Below, piece by piece: positions 55,147 to 63,129 of a stretch of DNA of 64,000 nt. The first letter of the stretch is position 1. Every line of letters starts with the position of its first letter. Source of the stretch: Candidatus Binatia bacterium (GTDB lineage: Bacteria > Desulfobacterota > Binatia > HRBIN30 > BPIQ01); contig BPIQ01000002.1 of assembly GCA_026004195.1 (NCBI GenBank), positions 682,585-746,584 of the forward strand, in the 5' to 3' direction. The notes beneath the pieces are model-generated. The model was not told where the DNA came from, searched no databases, and worked only from the letters and a program-made list of their open reading frames with translations. A program made the position numbers and the translations under genes.

Positions 55147-55171
55147 CATCGAGCGCTTCGATGTCATGATG
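55143..55171 (+). promoter_or_regulatory. Promoter and palindromic operator of vapBC
   Basis: TTGACA at 55143-55148 and CATGAT at about 55165-55170 are spaced near 17 bases, a plausible sigma-70 promoter. Overlapping it is the inverted repeat TGACATCGA (55144-55152) / TCGATGTCA (55158-55166) with a 5-base centre. The antitoxin start (GTG 55177) is only about 6 bases past the -10, so the mRNA would be leaderless. An operator inside the promoter is the usual site for autoregulation by VapB or VapBC. The TGA of the upstream gene is contained in the -35. Confidence 0.7.
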
Positions 55172-55176
55172 CCTCC

Positions 55177-55452
55177 GTGAGAACGACGCTGACGCTCGAC
55201 GAGGACGTCGCGGCCAAGCTCCGGGAGGTCGTCCGACGCACGGGCGTGTCCTTCAAAGAAGCCGTCAACTCGGCCTTGCGCCGGGGGCTCGCCTCTCCGC
55301 ATGGCTCGCGAGCACGCCGAAAGCGCTACCGAGTTCGAGTCTTCACGAGCCCCTTTCGCCCCGGTGTCGACCCCCTCCGTCTGAACCAGCTCTCCGACGA
55401 TCTCGAGCTCGAAGAAACGCTCGCCGCCCGACGCCGGCATGGTCGTGCCTGA
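55177..55452 (+). CDS. vapB: VapB-like antitoxin (ribbon-helix-helix)
   Basis: A 91-aa antitoxin. N-terminal RHH-type DNA-binding segment RTTLTLDEDVAAKLREVVRRTGVSFKEAVNSALRRGL, then a basic linker and a C-terminal toxin-binding tail (LRLNQLSDDLELEETL). GTG start at 55177. The end overlaps the PIN-toxin start by 14 bases. Probably represses its own promoter through the palindrome just upstream. Confidence 0.88.
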   Translation: MRTTLTLDEDVAAKLREVVRRTGVSFKEAVNSALRRGLASPHGSRARRKRYRVRVFTSPFRPGVDPLRLNQLSDDLELEETLAARRRHGRA

Positions 55453-55873
55453 CGTGAACCTGCTCGTCTACGCCCACAACGCAGGAGCCCCCTGGCACGC
55501 CCGGGCCCGCTCCTGGTGGGAAGACCTGGTGAACGAAGACGTCCCTGTCGGCATGCCGTGGGCCGTGACGTTCGGCTTCCTCCGCGTCGTGACGCATCCC
55601 GCCGTCCTGACCTCCCCGCTCCGCCCGCTGCAAGCCCTGGAGATCGTCTCGGGCTGGTTCGAGTTTCCCAACGTGCAACCTCTCGAGCCCGGCCCGCGAC
55701 ATCTCGCGATCGTACGCCGGCTCTTCGAGGCGACACAGGTCGCGGGGAGGCTCGTGACGGACACGCATCTCGCAGCCCTCGCCATCGAGCACGGTTGCGA
55801 GCTCCACTCGAACGACAACGACTTCGAGCGCTTTCCGGGCCTGCGCTGGCGGAACCCGCTCGGGAAAAAGTAA
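55439..55873 (+). CDS. vapC: VapC-like PIN-domain toxin ribonuclease
   Basis: A 144-aa PIN-domain RNase. Acidic residues at PDVNLLVYAHN (first Asp), the mid region around VTFGFLRVVTHP, LVTDTHLAALAIEHG (Asp) and SNDNDFERFPG (Asp) are in place for metal binding. ATG at 55439. Forms a type II toxin-antitoxin pair with the upstream RHH gene. Such VapC proteins cleave tRNA or rRNA; the target here is unknown. Confidence 0.9.
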   Translation: MVVPDVNLLVYAHNAGAPWHARARSWWEDLVNEDVPVGMPWAVTFGFLRVVTHPAVLTSPLRPLQALEIVSGWFEFPNVQPLEPGPRHLAIVRRLFEATQVAGRLVTDTHLAALAIEHGCELHSNDNDFERFPGLRWRNPLGKK

Positions 55874-55955
55874 AGCGACCGCCCGACGGAGCGCGCCGGC
55901 GGCCACCGAGCCCGAGGCTGCCGGCGGGTCCTCGAATTGCTATGATGGGCCCGTG

Positions 55956-57632
55956 ATGAAGCCACGGATGCCGCTCGGCGACTTCCTCGTCGCCTATCTG
56001 CGGAAAATCGGCGTCGAGATCCTGTTCGGGATCCCGGGCGACCTCGTCCTCAAGCTCTTCCAGCGTTTCGGAAAAAAGCGAGGGCTCCGCATCGTGACGT
56101 TCTCCCACGAGCCGGGGGTGGGCTTCGCGGCCGACGGCTACGCCCGGGCGACGGGACGCATCGGCGTCGTGTGCGTCACCTACGGGGCGGGCGGTCACAA
56201 CATGGTGAACCCCGTCGCCGGTTCGTTCTCCGAGCGCGTTCCGATCCTGGTGATCAGCGGAGGTCCCGGCGAAGAAGAACGCAAGCTCGGCACCCTGATC
56301 CACCACCAGGCCAAGGAAATCGAATCCCAGTTCCACATCTATCGCGAGGTCACCTGCGCGGCGAAGATCCTCGACGACCCCCTGCGCGCCGCCCGCGAGA
56401 TCGACGAGGTCGTTCGCACCATGTGGCTCGAGCAAAGGCCGGGCTACCTCGAGATCCACCGCGACATGGTGGACTGCCCCATCCCGGTGCCGAAAGACAT
56501 CCTCGAGTGGGACGGCACGCTCCACTACGCCCGGTCGGACGAACGCAAGCTGCGGGAAGCCGTCCTGGAAACCCGAGACCGCTGGAACGCGAGCCGGAAA
56601 CCCGTGACGATCGTCGGGATCGAAACCTACCGGTATCGGCTCGCCCGGGAAATCGTGGAGCTCGCCGAGAAAATGGGGGCACCGGTGATGACCACCGTGC
56701 TCGCCAAAGGCGCCTTCCCGATGGACCATCCGCTGCACATGGGGGTGCACATCGGCCCCCTGAGCCCGGACCCGATCCGGAAAAGGGTGGACGCGGCGGA
56801 CCTCGTCTTGAACCTGGGTACGCTGCTCACGGACATGAACCTCGGAAGCCGGCCGCCGCAAATCAACCGGGCACGCTCGATCTGGGCCGTCGACAACCGG
56901 GTCAACATCAGCTTCCATACCTACACCGACGTCACGCTCCGGCAGTACGTGCGCGAGCTCCTGAAAGTGCGGCTCCGGAAGCACGACGAAAAAGTCCGCT
57001 ACGCCGACAACCTGGCTCCGCAGCCTTCCGGGACACGGCGGCGGATCCGTGTGGCGGACGTGCTCGTCGAGCTCAATCGCTTCCTGCGGGGCAAAAAGGG
57101 CTACACGGTCGTCGCGGAGTCGGGCGACATGCTGTTCGCCGGCCTCGACGTCCGCGTCGAGGGAAGCGGTGGATACCTGGCACAGGGCTATTACGCGTCG
57201 ATGGGCTTCGGCGTGCCGGGTGCCATCGGAGCGCAGATCGGCACGGGAAAGCGCCCGATCGTGCTCTGCGGCGACGGCGCTTTCCAGATGACGGGGCAGG
57301 AGCTTCCGCAGGCGAAACGCCACGGGGCGAACCCGATCGTGCTGCTCATGAACAACGGGGGCTGGGGCATCTTCCGGCCGGTGGCGGAGCGGGAAGACCT
57401 CCTGCGGATTCCCGACTGGCCCTACGCCGAGCTCGCCCGCGCCTGGGGTGGCTGGGGGCGGAAGGTCGGGACGGTGGGCGAGTTGCGCGAAGCACTCGAA
57501 GAAGCGGCCGAGCAAAAAGAGTTCGCCCTCGTGGAAATCCTGGTGGCACCGGACGACCTGTCCCCGGTCACTCGGAAGTACATCGCGGCGTCCGCCCGCA
57601 AGGCGCGCCCGGCGCTCCGGGCCGTCGCGTGA
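55956..57632 (+). CDS. Thiamine-diphosphate-dependent decarboxylase/synthase
   Basis: A 558-aa enzyme of the acetolactate synthase/pyruvate-decarboxylase family. N-terminal PYR domain with catalytic Glu in VTFSHEPGVGFAADGYAR, a central domain binding FAD or structural only, and the C-terminal ThDP motif LCGDGAFQMTGQEL...NNGGWGIF. The region GAGGHNMVNPVAGSFSERVPILVISGGP resembles indolepyruvate/phenylpyruvate decarboxylases. An in-frame GTG lies immediately before the chosen ATG. It is followed after 11 bases by an ATP-grasp gene and then an acyl-CoA ligase, probably one operon. Confidence 0.85.
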   Translation: MKPRMPLGDFLVAYLRKIGVEILFGIPGDLVLKLFQRFGKKRGLRIVTFSHEPGVGFAADGYARATGRIGVVCVTYGAGGHNMVNPVAGSFSERVPILVISGGPGEEERKLGTLIHHQAKEIESQFHIYREVTCAAKILDDPLRAAREIDEVVRTMWLEQRPGYLEIHRDMVDCPIPVPKDILEWDGTLHYARSDERKLREAVLETRDRWNASRKPVTIVGIETYRYRLAREIVELAEKMGAPVMTTVLAKGAFPMDHPLHMGVHIGPLSPDPIRKRVDAADLVLNLGTLLTDMNLGSRPPQINRARSIWAVDNRVNISFHTYTDVTLRQYVRELLKVRLRKHDEKVRYADNLAPQPSGTRRRIRVADVLVELNRFLRGKKGYTVVAESGDMLFAGLDVRVEGSGGYLAQGYYASMGFGVPGAIGAQIGTGKRPIVLCGDGAFQMTGQELPQAKRHGANPIVLLMNNGGWGIFRPVAEREDLLRIPDWPYAELARAWGGWGRKVGTVGELREALEEAAEQKEFALVEILVAPDDLSPVTRKYIAASARKARPALRAVA

Positions 57633-57642
57633 GGCGCCCACC

Positions 57643-58716
57643 ATGTTCGCGTTGCTTTTCGGCCGGGATGCGGCGCCGTGGGTGGAACCGATCGTGCAGG
57701 ACACGCTCGAAGCCGCTCGCTCCGAAGGGCGGGAGATCGTGCCGCTCCTTCTCGAAAACTCTCTGCGCGAGCCCGTACGCCGGCGCCGGGTCGAGCGCCT
57801 TTACGTGCTACCGTTCGAGCTCCCGCCCGGCGAAAGCGCCCGCCCCGCCGAGTTCTTGCGCGACCTCTTCCCGCGCGCGGAAATCGTGAACCGGCCCGAG
57901 TGCCACGAGCTTTGCTGGGACAAGCTCGTGGCTTCGCAGAGGCTTCTGGGCCGTGGTGTGCCGGTGCCGGAGACCCTGTTCACGACGTCGGCCGAAGAAG
58001 CTCGCGAGTTCGTCCGACTCCACGGCTCGGCCGTTCTCAAAAGCCGCAGCTCGGCCGGCGGTCTCGATCACTGGGTCGTCCGCGAGGAGGACGGAGAACT
58101 CGTCGGCGAACGCCCGGGAACGCTCCGGCGTCTCGAATTTCTCCCCGAGGCCGGACCGGAACCGAAGCTCCACGACGGCGTCCTGCGTTACCCTCCCCCT
58201 TTTTTCCTCCAGCGGCTCCTCCACGGACGCGGGGGCGAGCCACCACGAGTGCTGCGGGCCTACGTCGCCGAAGGGCAGATCGCTTTCTGGACCGAACGTT
58301 TCCGCAGAAGGATCCTCACGCGGGGGGACTGGATCGTGACGGCCGCCACGGGTGCGAGTTATCGGTTCGTTCTCGAGACGAGCGAGGAGATCCGCAAGCT
58401 CGCCCTGCGTTCGGCGGAAATCTTCGGCGCCGAGGTCGCCGCCGTCGACCTCCTGCACACGGCCGAAGGACCTTACGTGCTCGAGGTCGAAACGGACGGA
58501 TACCACGCATACATCGACCGGAGCTTCAAGCGCATCCCCGAATTCCGCGAGGCCTTCGACCTCGACCGATTCGTCGCCCTGGCGCTCACCCGCGAGGAAA
58601 ACACGAGGAGGACCGCACGTGGATTACGACGAACTCTACCGAAACTTCCGGTGGGACGTCCCCGCGACGTTCAACTTCGCCACCGACGTCGTCGACCGGC
58701 TGGCCGCGGAAGGTAA
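57643..58716 (+). CDS. ATP-grasp enzyme (RimK-like)
   Basis: A 357-aa ATP-grasp ligase of RimK type. The N-terminal pre-ATP-grasp half leads to CWDKLVASQRLLGRGVPVPET, the ATP-binding loop GSAVLKSRSSAGG, and the Mg site LEVETDGYHAYID. The usual closing motif ExN is E-x-E-T here, so the last metal ligand differs. The last 30 residues overlap the acyl-CoA ligase start (98 bases) and are basic, probably past the true domain. Probably forms an amide between a carboxylate and an amine. The substrate may come from the preceding ThDP enzyme, but that is inference. Confidence 0.8.
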   Translation: MFALLFGRDAAPWVEPIVQDTLEAARSEGREIVPLLLENSLREPVRRRRVERLYVLPFELPPGESARPAEFLRDLFPRAEIVNRPECHELCWDKLVASQRLLGRGVPVPETLFTTSAEEAREFVRLHGSAVLKSRSSAGGLDHWVVREEDGELVGERPGTLRRLEFLPEAGPEPKLHDGVLRYPPPFFLQRLLHGRGGEPPRVLRAYVAEGQIAFWTERFRRRILTRGDWIVTAATGASYRFVLETSEEIRKLALRSAEIFGAEVAAVDLLHTAEGPYVLEVETDGYHAYIDRSFKRIPEFREAFDLDRFVALALTREENTRRTARGLRRTLPKLPVGRPRDVQLRHRRRRPAGRGR

Positions 58717-60223
58717 CCGGCCCGCGCTCCTCTGGGAGGGCGAGGACGGAAGCGTCCGCCGGTTCGGCTTCCGCGACATCGCGCGGGAGAGCACGCGCTT
58801 CGCCCACGCGCTGAGGGGGCTCGGGCTGCGCGAAGGGGACCCCCTTCTCCTCATGCTCCCCAAAATCCCGGAGTGGTTCCTGGCCTTCGTGGGCGGGCTC
58901 CGGGCGCGCGCGCTCGTGATTCCCTGCACGTCGACCCTGCGGCCGAAAGACATCCTCTACCGGGCGCGGCACAGCGGTGCTCGGGCCATCGTGACGACCT
59001 CCGCTCTCGTCCCCCTCGTCGAAAGCGTCCGGAAGGAGTGCGACGACCTCCGGGTGCTCGTCGCCGTGGGCGATCCCGTTCCGGGCTGGAGAAACTGGAG
59101 CGAGCTTCTCGCCCCGTGCTCGGACCGCTGGGAAGCGGAGCCGACACCCGCCGCCGAGCCCGCCATCTGTTTCTACACGTCGGGGACGACGAAAGACCCG
59201 AAGGCGGTCCTCCACGCCCATGCCTACACCTTCGCCCACCGGTACACCGGCCGGTACTGGCTCGATCTCCGGGGAGGGGAGCTCCACTGGACGACTTCGG
59301 ACACGGGCTGGGCCAAGGCCGCCTACGGGGTGCTCTTCGGTCCCTGGAACCAGGGAGCTTGCGTCTTCCAGTACGCGGGGCGCTTCGAGCCGGAGCGCGA
59401 GCTCCGGCTCCTGGAAAAGCACCCCGTCGAGGTGTTCTGCGCGCCACCCACCGAGTACCGCCTTCTCGTCAAGGAAAATCTGTCGCGCTACCGTTTCCCG
59501 CGGCTCCGCCACTGCACGGGTGCCGGCGAACCCCTGAACCCGGAGGTCATCGAAACGTGGCGAGAAGCCTTCGGCCTCTGGATTCACGACGGCTACGGCC
59601 AGACCGAGACGATCCTCCTCGCCGCCAATTTGCCGGGCATGGAGATCCGACCCGGCTCCATGGGTCGTCCCTTCCCGGGGCACGACCTCCGCGTGATCGA
59701 CGAACGAGGCAACGAGCTTCCGCCGGGAGAAACGGGCGACCTGGCGCTCCGGGGACGCGTGCCGGGCCTTTTTCTCGAGTACTGGAAAAACCCCGAGGAA
59801 ACCCGGGCGTGCTGGCGCGGCGAGTGGTACGTCACGGGCGACCGCGGCTACCGGGACGAGGACGGCTACCTCTGGTTCGTCGGCCGGGCGGACGACGTCA
59901 TCATCAGCGCCGGCTACCGCATCGGCCCCTTCGAAGTCGAAAGCGCGCTGCTCGAACATCCGGCCGTCCTCGAATCGGCCGTCGTGGCGAGCCCCCACCC
60001 GGAAAGGGGCTCCATCGTGAAGGCCTTCGTGAAGCTCCGGCCCGGCTACGAGCCGTCCGAGGCACTCGCCCGCGAGCTCCAGGAGCACGTCAAACGCGTC
60101 ACCGCGCCGTACAAGTACCCCCGCGAAGTCGAGTTCGTGGAGGAGCTTCCGAAGACCGTGAGTGGCAAGATCCGGAGGGTCGAGCTCCGGCAGCGCGAGA
60201 TCGAAAAGAAACTCGGCCGCTAG
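58619..60223 (+). CDS. AMP-forming acyl-CoA synthetase (medium-chain/ACSM-like)
   Basis: A 534-aa ANL-superfamily ligase. AMP-binding P-loop FYTSGTTKDPKAVLHAH, HDGYGQTET (A5), VTGDRGYRDEDGYLWFVGRADDVI (hinge) and catalytic Lys in KTVSGKIRR are complete. WTTSDTGWAKAAYGVLFGPWNQGA is typical of the ACSM/benzoate-CoA-ligase branch. GTG start at 58619 after AGGAGG with 7 spacing bases, inside the end of the ATP-grasp gene. Activates a carboxylic acid to a CoA thioester. Stop overlaps the convergent npdG end by four bases. Confidence 0.9.
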   Translation: MDYDELYRNFRWDVPATFNFATDVVDRLAAEGNRPALLWEGEDGSVRRFGFRDIARESTRFAHALRGLGLREGDPLLLMLPKIPEWFLAFVGGLRARALVIPCTSTLRPKDILYRARHSGARAIVTTSALVPLVESVRKECDDLRVLVAVGDPVPGWRNWSELLAPCSDRWEAEPTPAAEPAICFYTSGTTKDPKAVLHAHAYTFAHRYTGRYWLDLRGGELHWTTSDTGWAKAAYGVLFGPWNQGACVFQYAGRFEPERELRLLEKHPVEVFCAPPTEYRLLVKENLSRYRFPRLRHCTGAGEPLNPEVIETWREAFGLWIHDGYGQTETILLAANLPGMEIRPGSMGRPFPGHDLRVIDERGNELPPGETGDLALRGRVPGLFLEYWKNPEETRACWRGEWYVTGDRGYRDEDGYLWFVGRADDVIISAGYRIGPFEVESALLEHPAVLESAVVASPHPERGSIVKAFVKLRPGYEPSEALARELQEHVKRVTAPYKYPREVEFVEELPKTVSGKIRRVELRQREIEKKLGR

Positions 60224-60892
60224 CGCGAGCGGGTCACGTGCTCGAGGCCCAGGATGCGCACCGAAGTGACGGCCTTGTAGCGGCGGTTCAGGTTCAAGAG
60301 AAGCGCCGTGATCCCTTCGACGACCGCCCCGAGCCGCAAAGGTCCGGCGTCCAGCGGGCGAAGGTTCACCAGGCGGGAGACGATCTCCGCGACGAAGGCT
60401 TTCGCCTCGGGGTCGTCCGAGCAGAGAAACACGTCCCCTTCCAGGGGCTTCGCGAGTTCCTGCAAATGTTCGGCGCTGAGCGTCTTGAGCGCGCTCACCA
60501 CCCGCGCGCCCGGCACGAGCCGCGCGACCCGCGCGCCCGCCGAGCCCTCGGGCACGACGCGCGGGAGGAACGCGCCGTTTTTTCCGCTCGAGGGGATTCA
60601 CGACGTCGAGGACGACTTTCCCCGCGAGGGACGCGGCGCTCTCGGCCACGACTTCGTCGAGGCCCGCGAACGGAACGCAGATCGCCACGACTTCCCCGAG
60701 GGCAGCCACCTCCGAGTTGAGGCCCGCCGCGACCTGCGCGCCAGGGACCGCGGAAAGAACGCGTTTGGCGGCAAGTGCGGCACGTTCCCGACTCCGCGAG
60801 CCGATCCAGACGGATTCTCCGGCACTCACGAGCCGCATGGCGAGGCCGATCCCTTCCGGACCGGTTCCGCCGAGTATGGCGATCTTGGCCAA
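60220..60892 (-). pseudogene. npdG: NADPH:F420 oxidoreductase-like protein, frameshifted
   Basis: Two frames together give a 220-odd-residue NpdG-like protein: the N-terminal Rossmann segment AKIAILGGTGPEGIGLAMRL, IGSRSRERAALAA, and VVLDVVNPLERK in one frame; SALKTLSAEHLQELAKPL, LCSDDPEAK, and LRPLDAGPLRLGAVVEG in the other. The break is in the run of six T at 60578-60583 (six A on the coding strand); five would give ERKNGAFLPRVVPEG in frame. TTG at 60892 is the likely start. F420 reductase would couple NADPH to deazaflavin chemistry. Real inactivation and a homopolymer error cannot be separated from the sequence alone. Confidence 0.8.
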
Positions 60893-61011
60893 GAGACTTC
60901 TCGCTGTCCGAAAAAGACGAGGAACAACCCGCTCCGTGCCCCTTAACACAGGCCCTCCCGTTCCGGAAGCACGCCTTGCCCTCGCGGACGCCGAACGGTA
61001 ATCGAAAGGGC

Positions 61012-62088
61012 GTGGTATCGATCCGTCCGGTCGAGTGGCGCGACGGGGCGGTGGTCATGATCGACCAGAGGCTGCTCCCCCGTCGCGAAGTGTACCGCGT
61101 CCTGCGCACGTACGAGCAAGTCGCCCGCGCCATCGAAACCATGGTGGTCCGAGGGGCGCCCGCGATCGGCGTGAGCGCCGCCTTCGGCATCGCACTCGGC
61201 GCGAGAAAAGCGGCCGACCCTACGTCGAGGAGCACGTTCGAGCGAATGTGCCGCCGCCTCGCCGCGACCCGCCCCACGGCGGTCAATCTCTTCTGGGCGA
61301 TCGCGAGGATGAGGCGCGCGTTCGAGAGCTCCCGCGCGCGCGGCCCGGAGGCCGTGCGCGAGGCTCTCCTGCGGGAGGCCCTCGCCATCCAGGAGGAGGA
61401 CATCGCGGCGAACCTCGCCATCGGGCGCCACGGGGCGCCCTTGCTCCCCCGCACCGGTCTGGTGCTCACGCACTGCAACGCCGGTGCCCTCGCGACCGCG
61501 GGCTACGGTACGGCCCTCGGCGTCATCCGGACGGCGTACGAACGCCACCCCACCTTCGAAGTCGTCGTGACGGAAACCCGACCCTTCCTGCAAGGAGCGA
61601 GGCTCACGGCGTGGGAGCTACGGAAGGACCGGATCCCCACGACGCTCGTGGTCGACAGCGCCGCGGGGCTGCTGATGCGGCAGGGCAGGATCCGCTGCGT
61701 CATCGTGGGCACCGACCGCACGGCCGCGAACGGCGACGTGGCCAACAAGATCGGGACGTACACGCTCGCCGTTCTCGCCCGCGAGCACGGAATTCCGTTC
61801 TACGTGGCGGCACCGCTTTCCTCGGTCGACTTCGAGTGCGAGACCGGCCGGGACATCCCGATCGAAGAACGAGACCCGCAGGAAGTGACCCGCTTTGCCG
61901 ACCGTCCCGTGGCCCCGGACGGAATCCGGGTCGAGAATCCCGCCTTCGACGTGACGCCGCACGAGCTCGTCACGGCCATCGTGACCGAGCGCGGCGTGGC
62001 CCGGCCCCCGTTTCGCACTTCGCTGCGCCGCCTGCTCCGGGCGGAGCGGGAACGCCCCCGGTTGCGAGCTCGCGCGGGCGCGCGTTAA
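61012..62088 (+). CDS. mtnA: S-methyl-5-thioribose-1-phosphate isomerase
   Basis: A 358-aa eIF2B-like isomerase of the methionine salvage pathway. N-terminal IRPVEWRDGAVVMIDQRLLP, RGAPAIGVSAAFG, catalytic Cys in THCNAGALATAGYGTALG and Asp in VGTDRTAANGDVANKIGTY (all family signatures). GTG at 61012 with AAAGGG upstream. It is the only salvage gene in the window. No nearby MTA nucleosidase or kinase. Confidence 0.93.
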   Translation: MVSIRPVEWRDGAVVMIDQRLLPRREVYRVLRTYEQVARAIETMVVRGAPAIGVSAAFGIALGARKAADPTSRSTFERMCRRLAATRPTAVNLFWAIARMRRAFESSRARGPEAVREALLREALAIQEEDIAANLAIGRHGAPLLPRTGLVLTHCNAGALATAGYGTALGVIRTAYERHPTFEVVVTETRPFLQGARLTAWELRKDRIPTTLVVDSAAGLLMRQGRIRCVIVGTDRTAANGDVANKIGTYTLAVLAREHGIPFYVAAPLSSVDFECETGRDIPIEERDPQEVTRFADRPVAPDGIRVENPAFDVTPHELVTAIVTERGVARPPFRTSLRRLLRAERERPRLRARAGAR

Positions 62089-62092
62089 GGCG

Positions 62093-62998
62093 TCAAGCGA
62101 AAAACTCCTCGACGCTGAGCGCCGCGACCTCGACGGACACGACCTGTCGGTCCCGGTAGACCCGAAACCTCACCCGCTCGCCCGGCCGTCTTTTCCAGAG
62201 CGAACGGTAGAGATCCGCCCGACTCCCGACTTCCTGTTCGTCCACGGCGAGGATGACGTCTCCGGGGCGCAGTCCGGCGGCTTCCGCCGGGGAGCCGGGG
62301 AGCACCCCCGCCACGATGACGCGGTCGCGTTCCGTGTAACAGTAGAGTCCGACCCACGCCCGGGGGAGCTCGCTCACGCGGTGGCCGTGGGCCAGAAGCT
62401 CGTCCCGGGCGTCCAGGAACGCGTCGATCGGGATGGCGAGCGTGAAGCGGCCGATCTGTCCCAGGTCGAGGGCCACGATCCCGAGGAGGTTGCCGCGGAG
62501 GTCGAAAAGGGGCGCCCCGCCGAGCCCGGGGTTGACGGCCGTCGTGAAGATGGCCCGCTCGAGCCGGTACTCCCAGTAGGCGTCGAAGGGCTCGATGGCC
62601 GTGATGACGCCGTTGTTCGCCCTGCGCTTCTCGCCACCCAGACTCGCGAGCACGACGACGTCCTCGCCCGGACGGCACGTTTCCGACCTGCGGGGCGAAG
62701 GGTAGCGGCAAGGAACCGGGATCCCCTCGATCCGCAACACGGCGATCCCCGTACGAAAATCCTGCCCTACGAGACGTGCCGGATAGACGTGGCCGCTTCC
62801 CAGCGTGACCTCGATGCTTTCCGCACCGACCACGACGTAGTTCACGGTCAACACGAGCCCCTCGGGGTCGACGACGGTTCCCGTGCCGGAGCGCTCCGCC
62901 CCCAGGATGGCGGCCGAGGGGTGACTCTGGCGCACTCGGGTTTCGATTCCGACCGTGACTCGGGCAAGGCGCCGGATGAGACTGACGGGCGCGTTCAT
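62093..62998 (-). CDS. HtrA/DegP-like protein lacking the catalytic triad
   Basis: A 301-aa trypsin-fold + PDZ protein. The protease-fold landmarks are plain (GTGTVVDPEGLVLTVNYVV, GQDFRTGIAVLRI, NPGLGGAPLFDLRG) but the catalytic residues are replaced: His of the TNNHVV motif is Tyr (TVNYVV), Asp of TDLAVL is Gly (TGIAVL), and Ser of GNSGGP is Gly (GLGGAP). The C-terminal PDZ domain (VIVAGVLPGSPAEAAGLRPGDVILAVDEQEVGSRADL) is intact. No signal peptide, so possibly cytoplasmic. Probably a non-proteolytic binding protein or chaperone. Confidence 0.85.
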   Translation of the reverse strand: MNAPVSLIRRLARVTVGIETRVRQSHPSAAILGAERSGTGTVVDPEGLVLTVNYVVVGAESIEVTLGSGHVYPARLVGQDFRTGIAVLRIEGIPVPCRYPSPRRSETCRPGEDVVVLASLGGEKRRANNGVITAIEPFDAYWEYRLERAIFTTAVNPGLGGAPLFDLRGNLLGIVALDLGQIGRFTLAIPIDAFLDARDELLAHGHRVSELPRAWVGLYCYTERDRVIVAGVLPGSPAEAAGLRPGDVILAVDEQEVGSRADLYRSLWKRRPGERVRFRVYRDRQVVSVEVAALSVEEFFA

Positions 62999-63129
62999 CG
63001 CGACGGGTTTTCTCCCCTTCCGCAGGAGGTCACGACCGGATTCTACGCAGTTCTCCGAAAAGATTCACCTCCCTCGTTGGCAGGAGCCCCCTTTCCGGCG
63101 CATAAAGACTCCCGAGAATCGGAACGACC

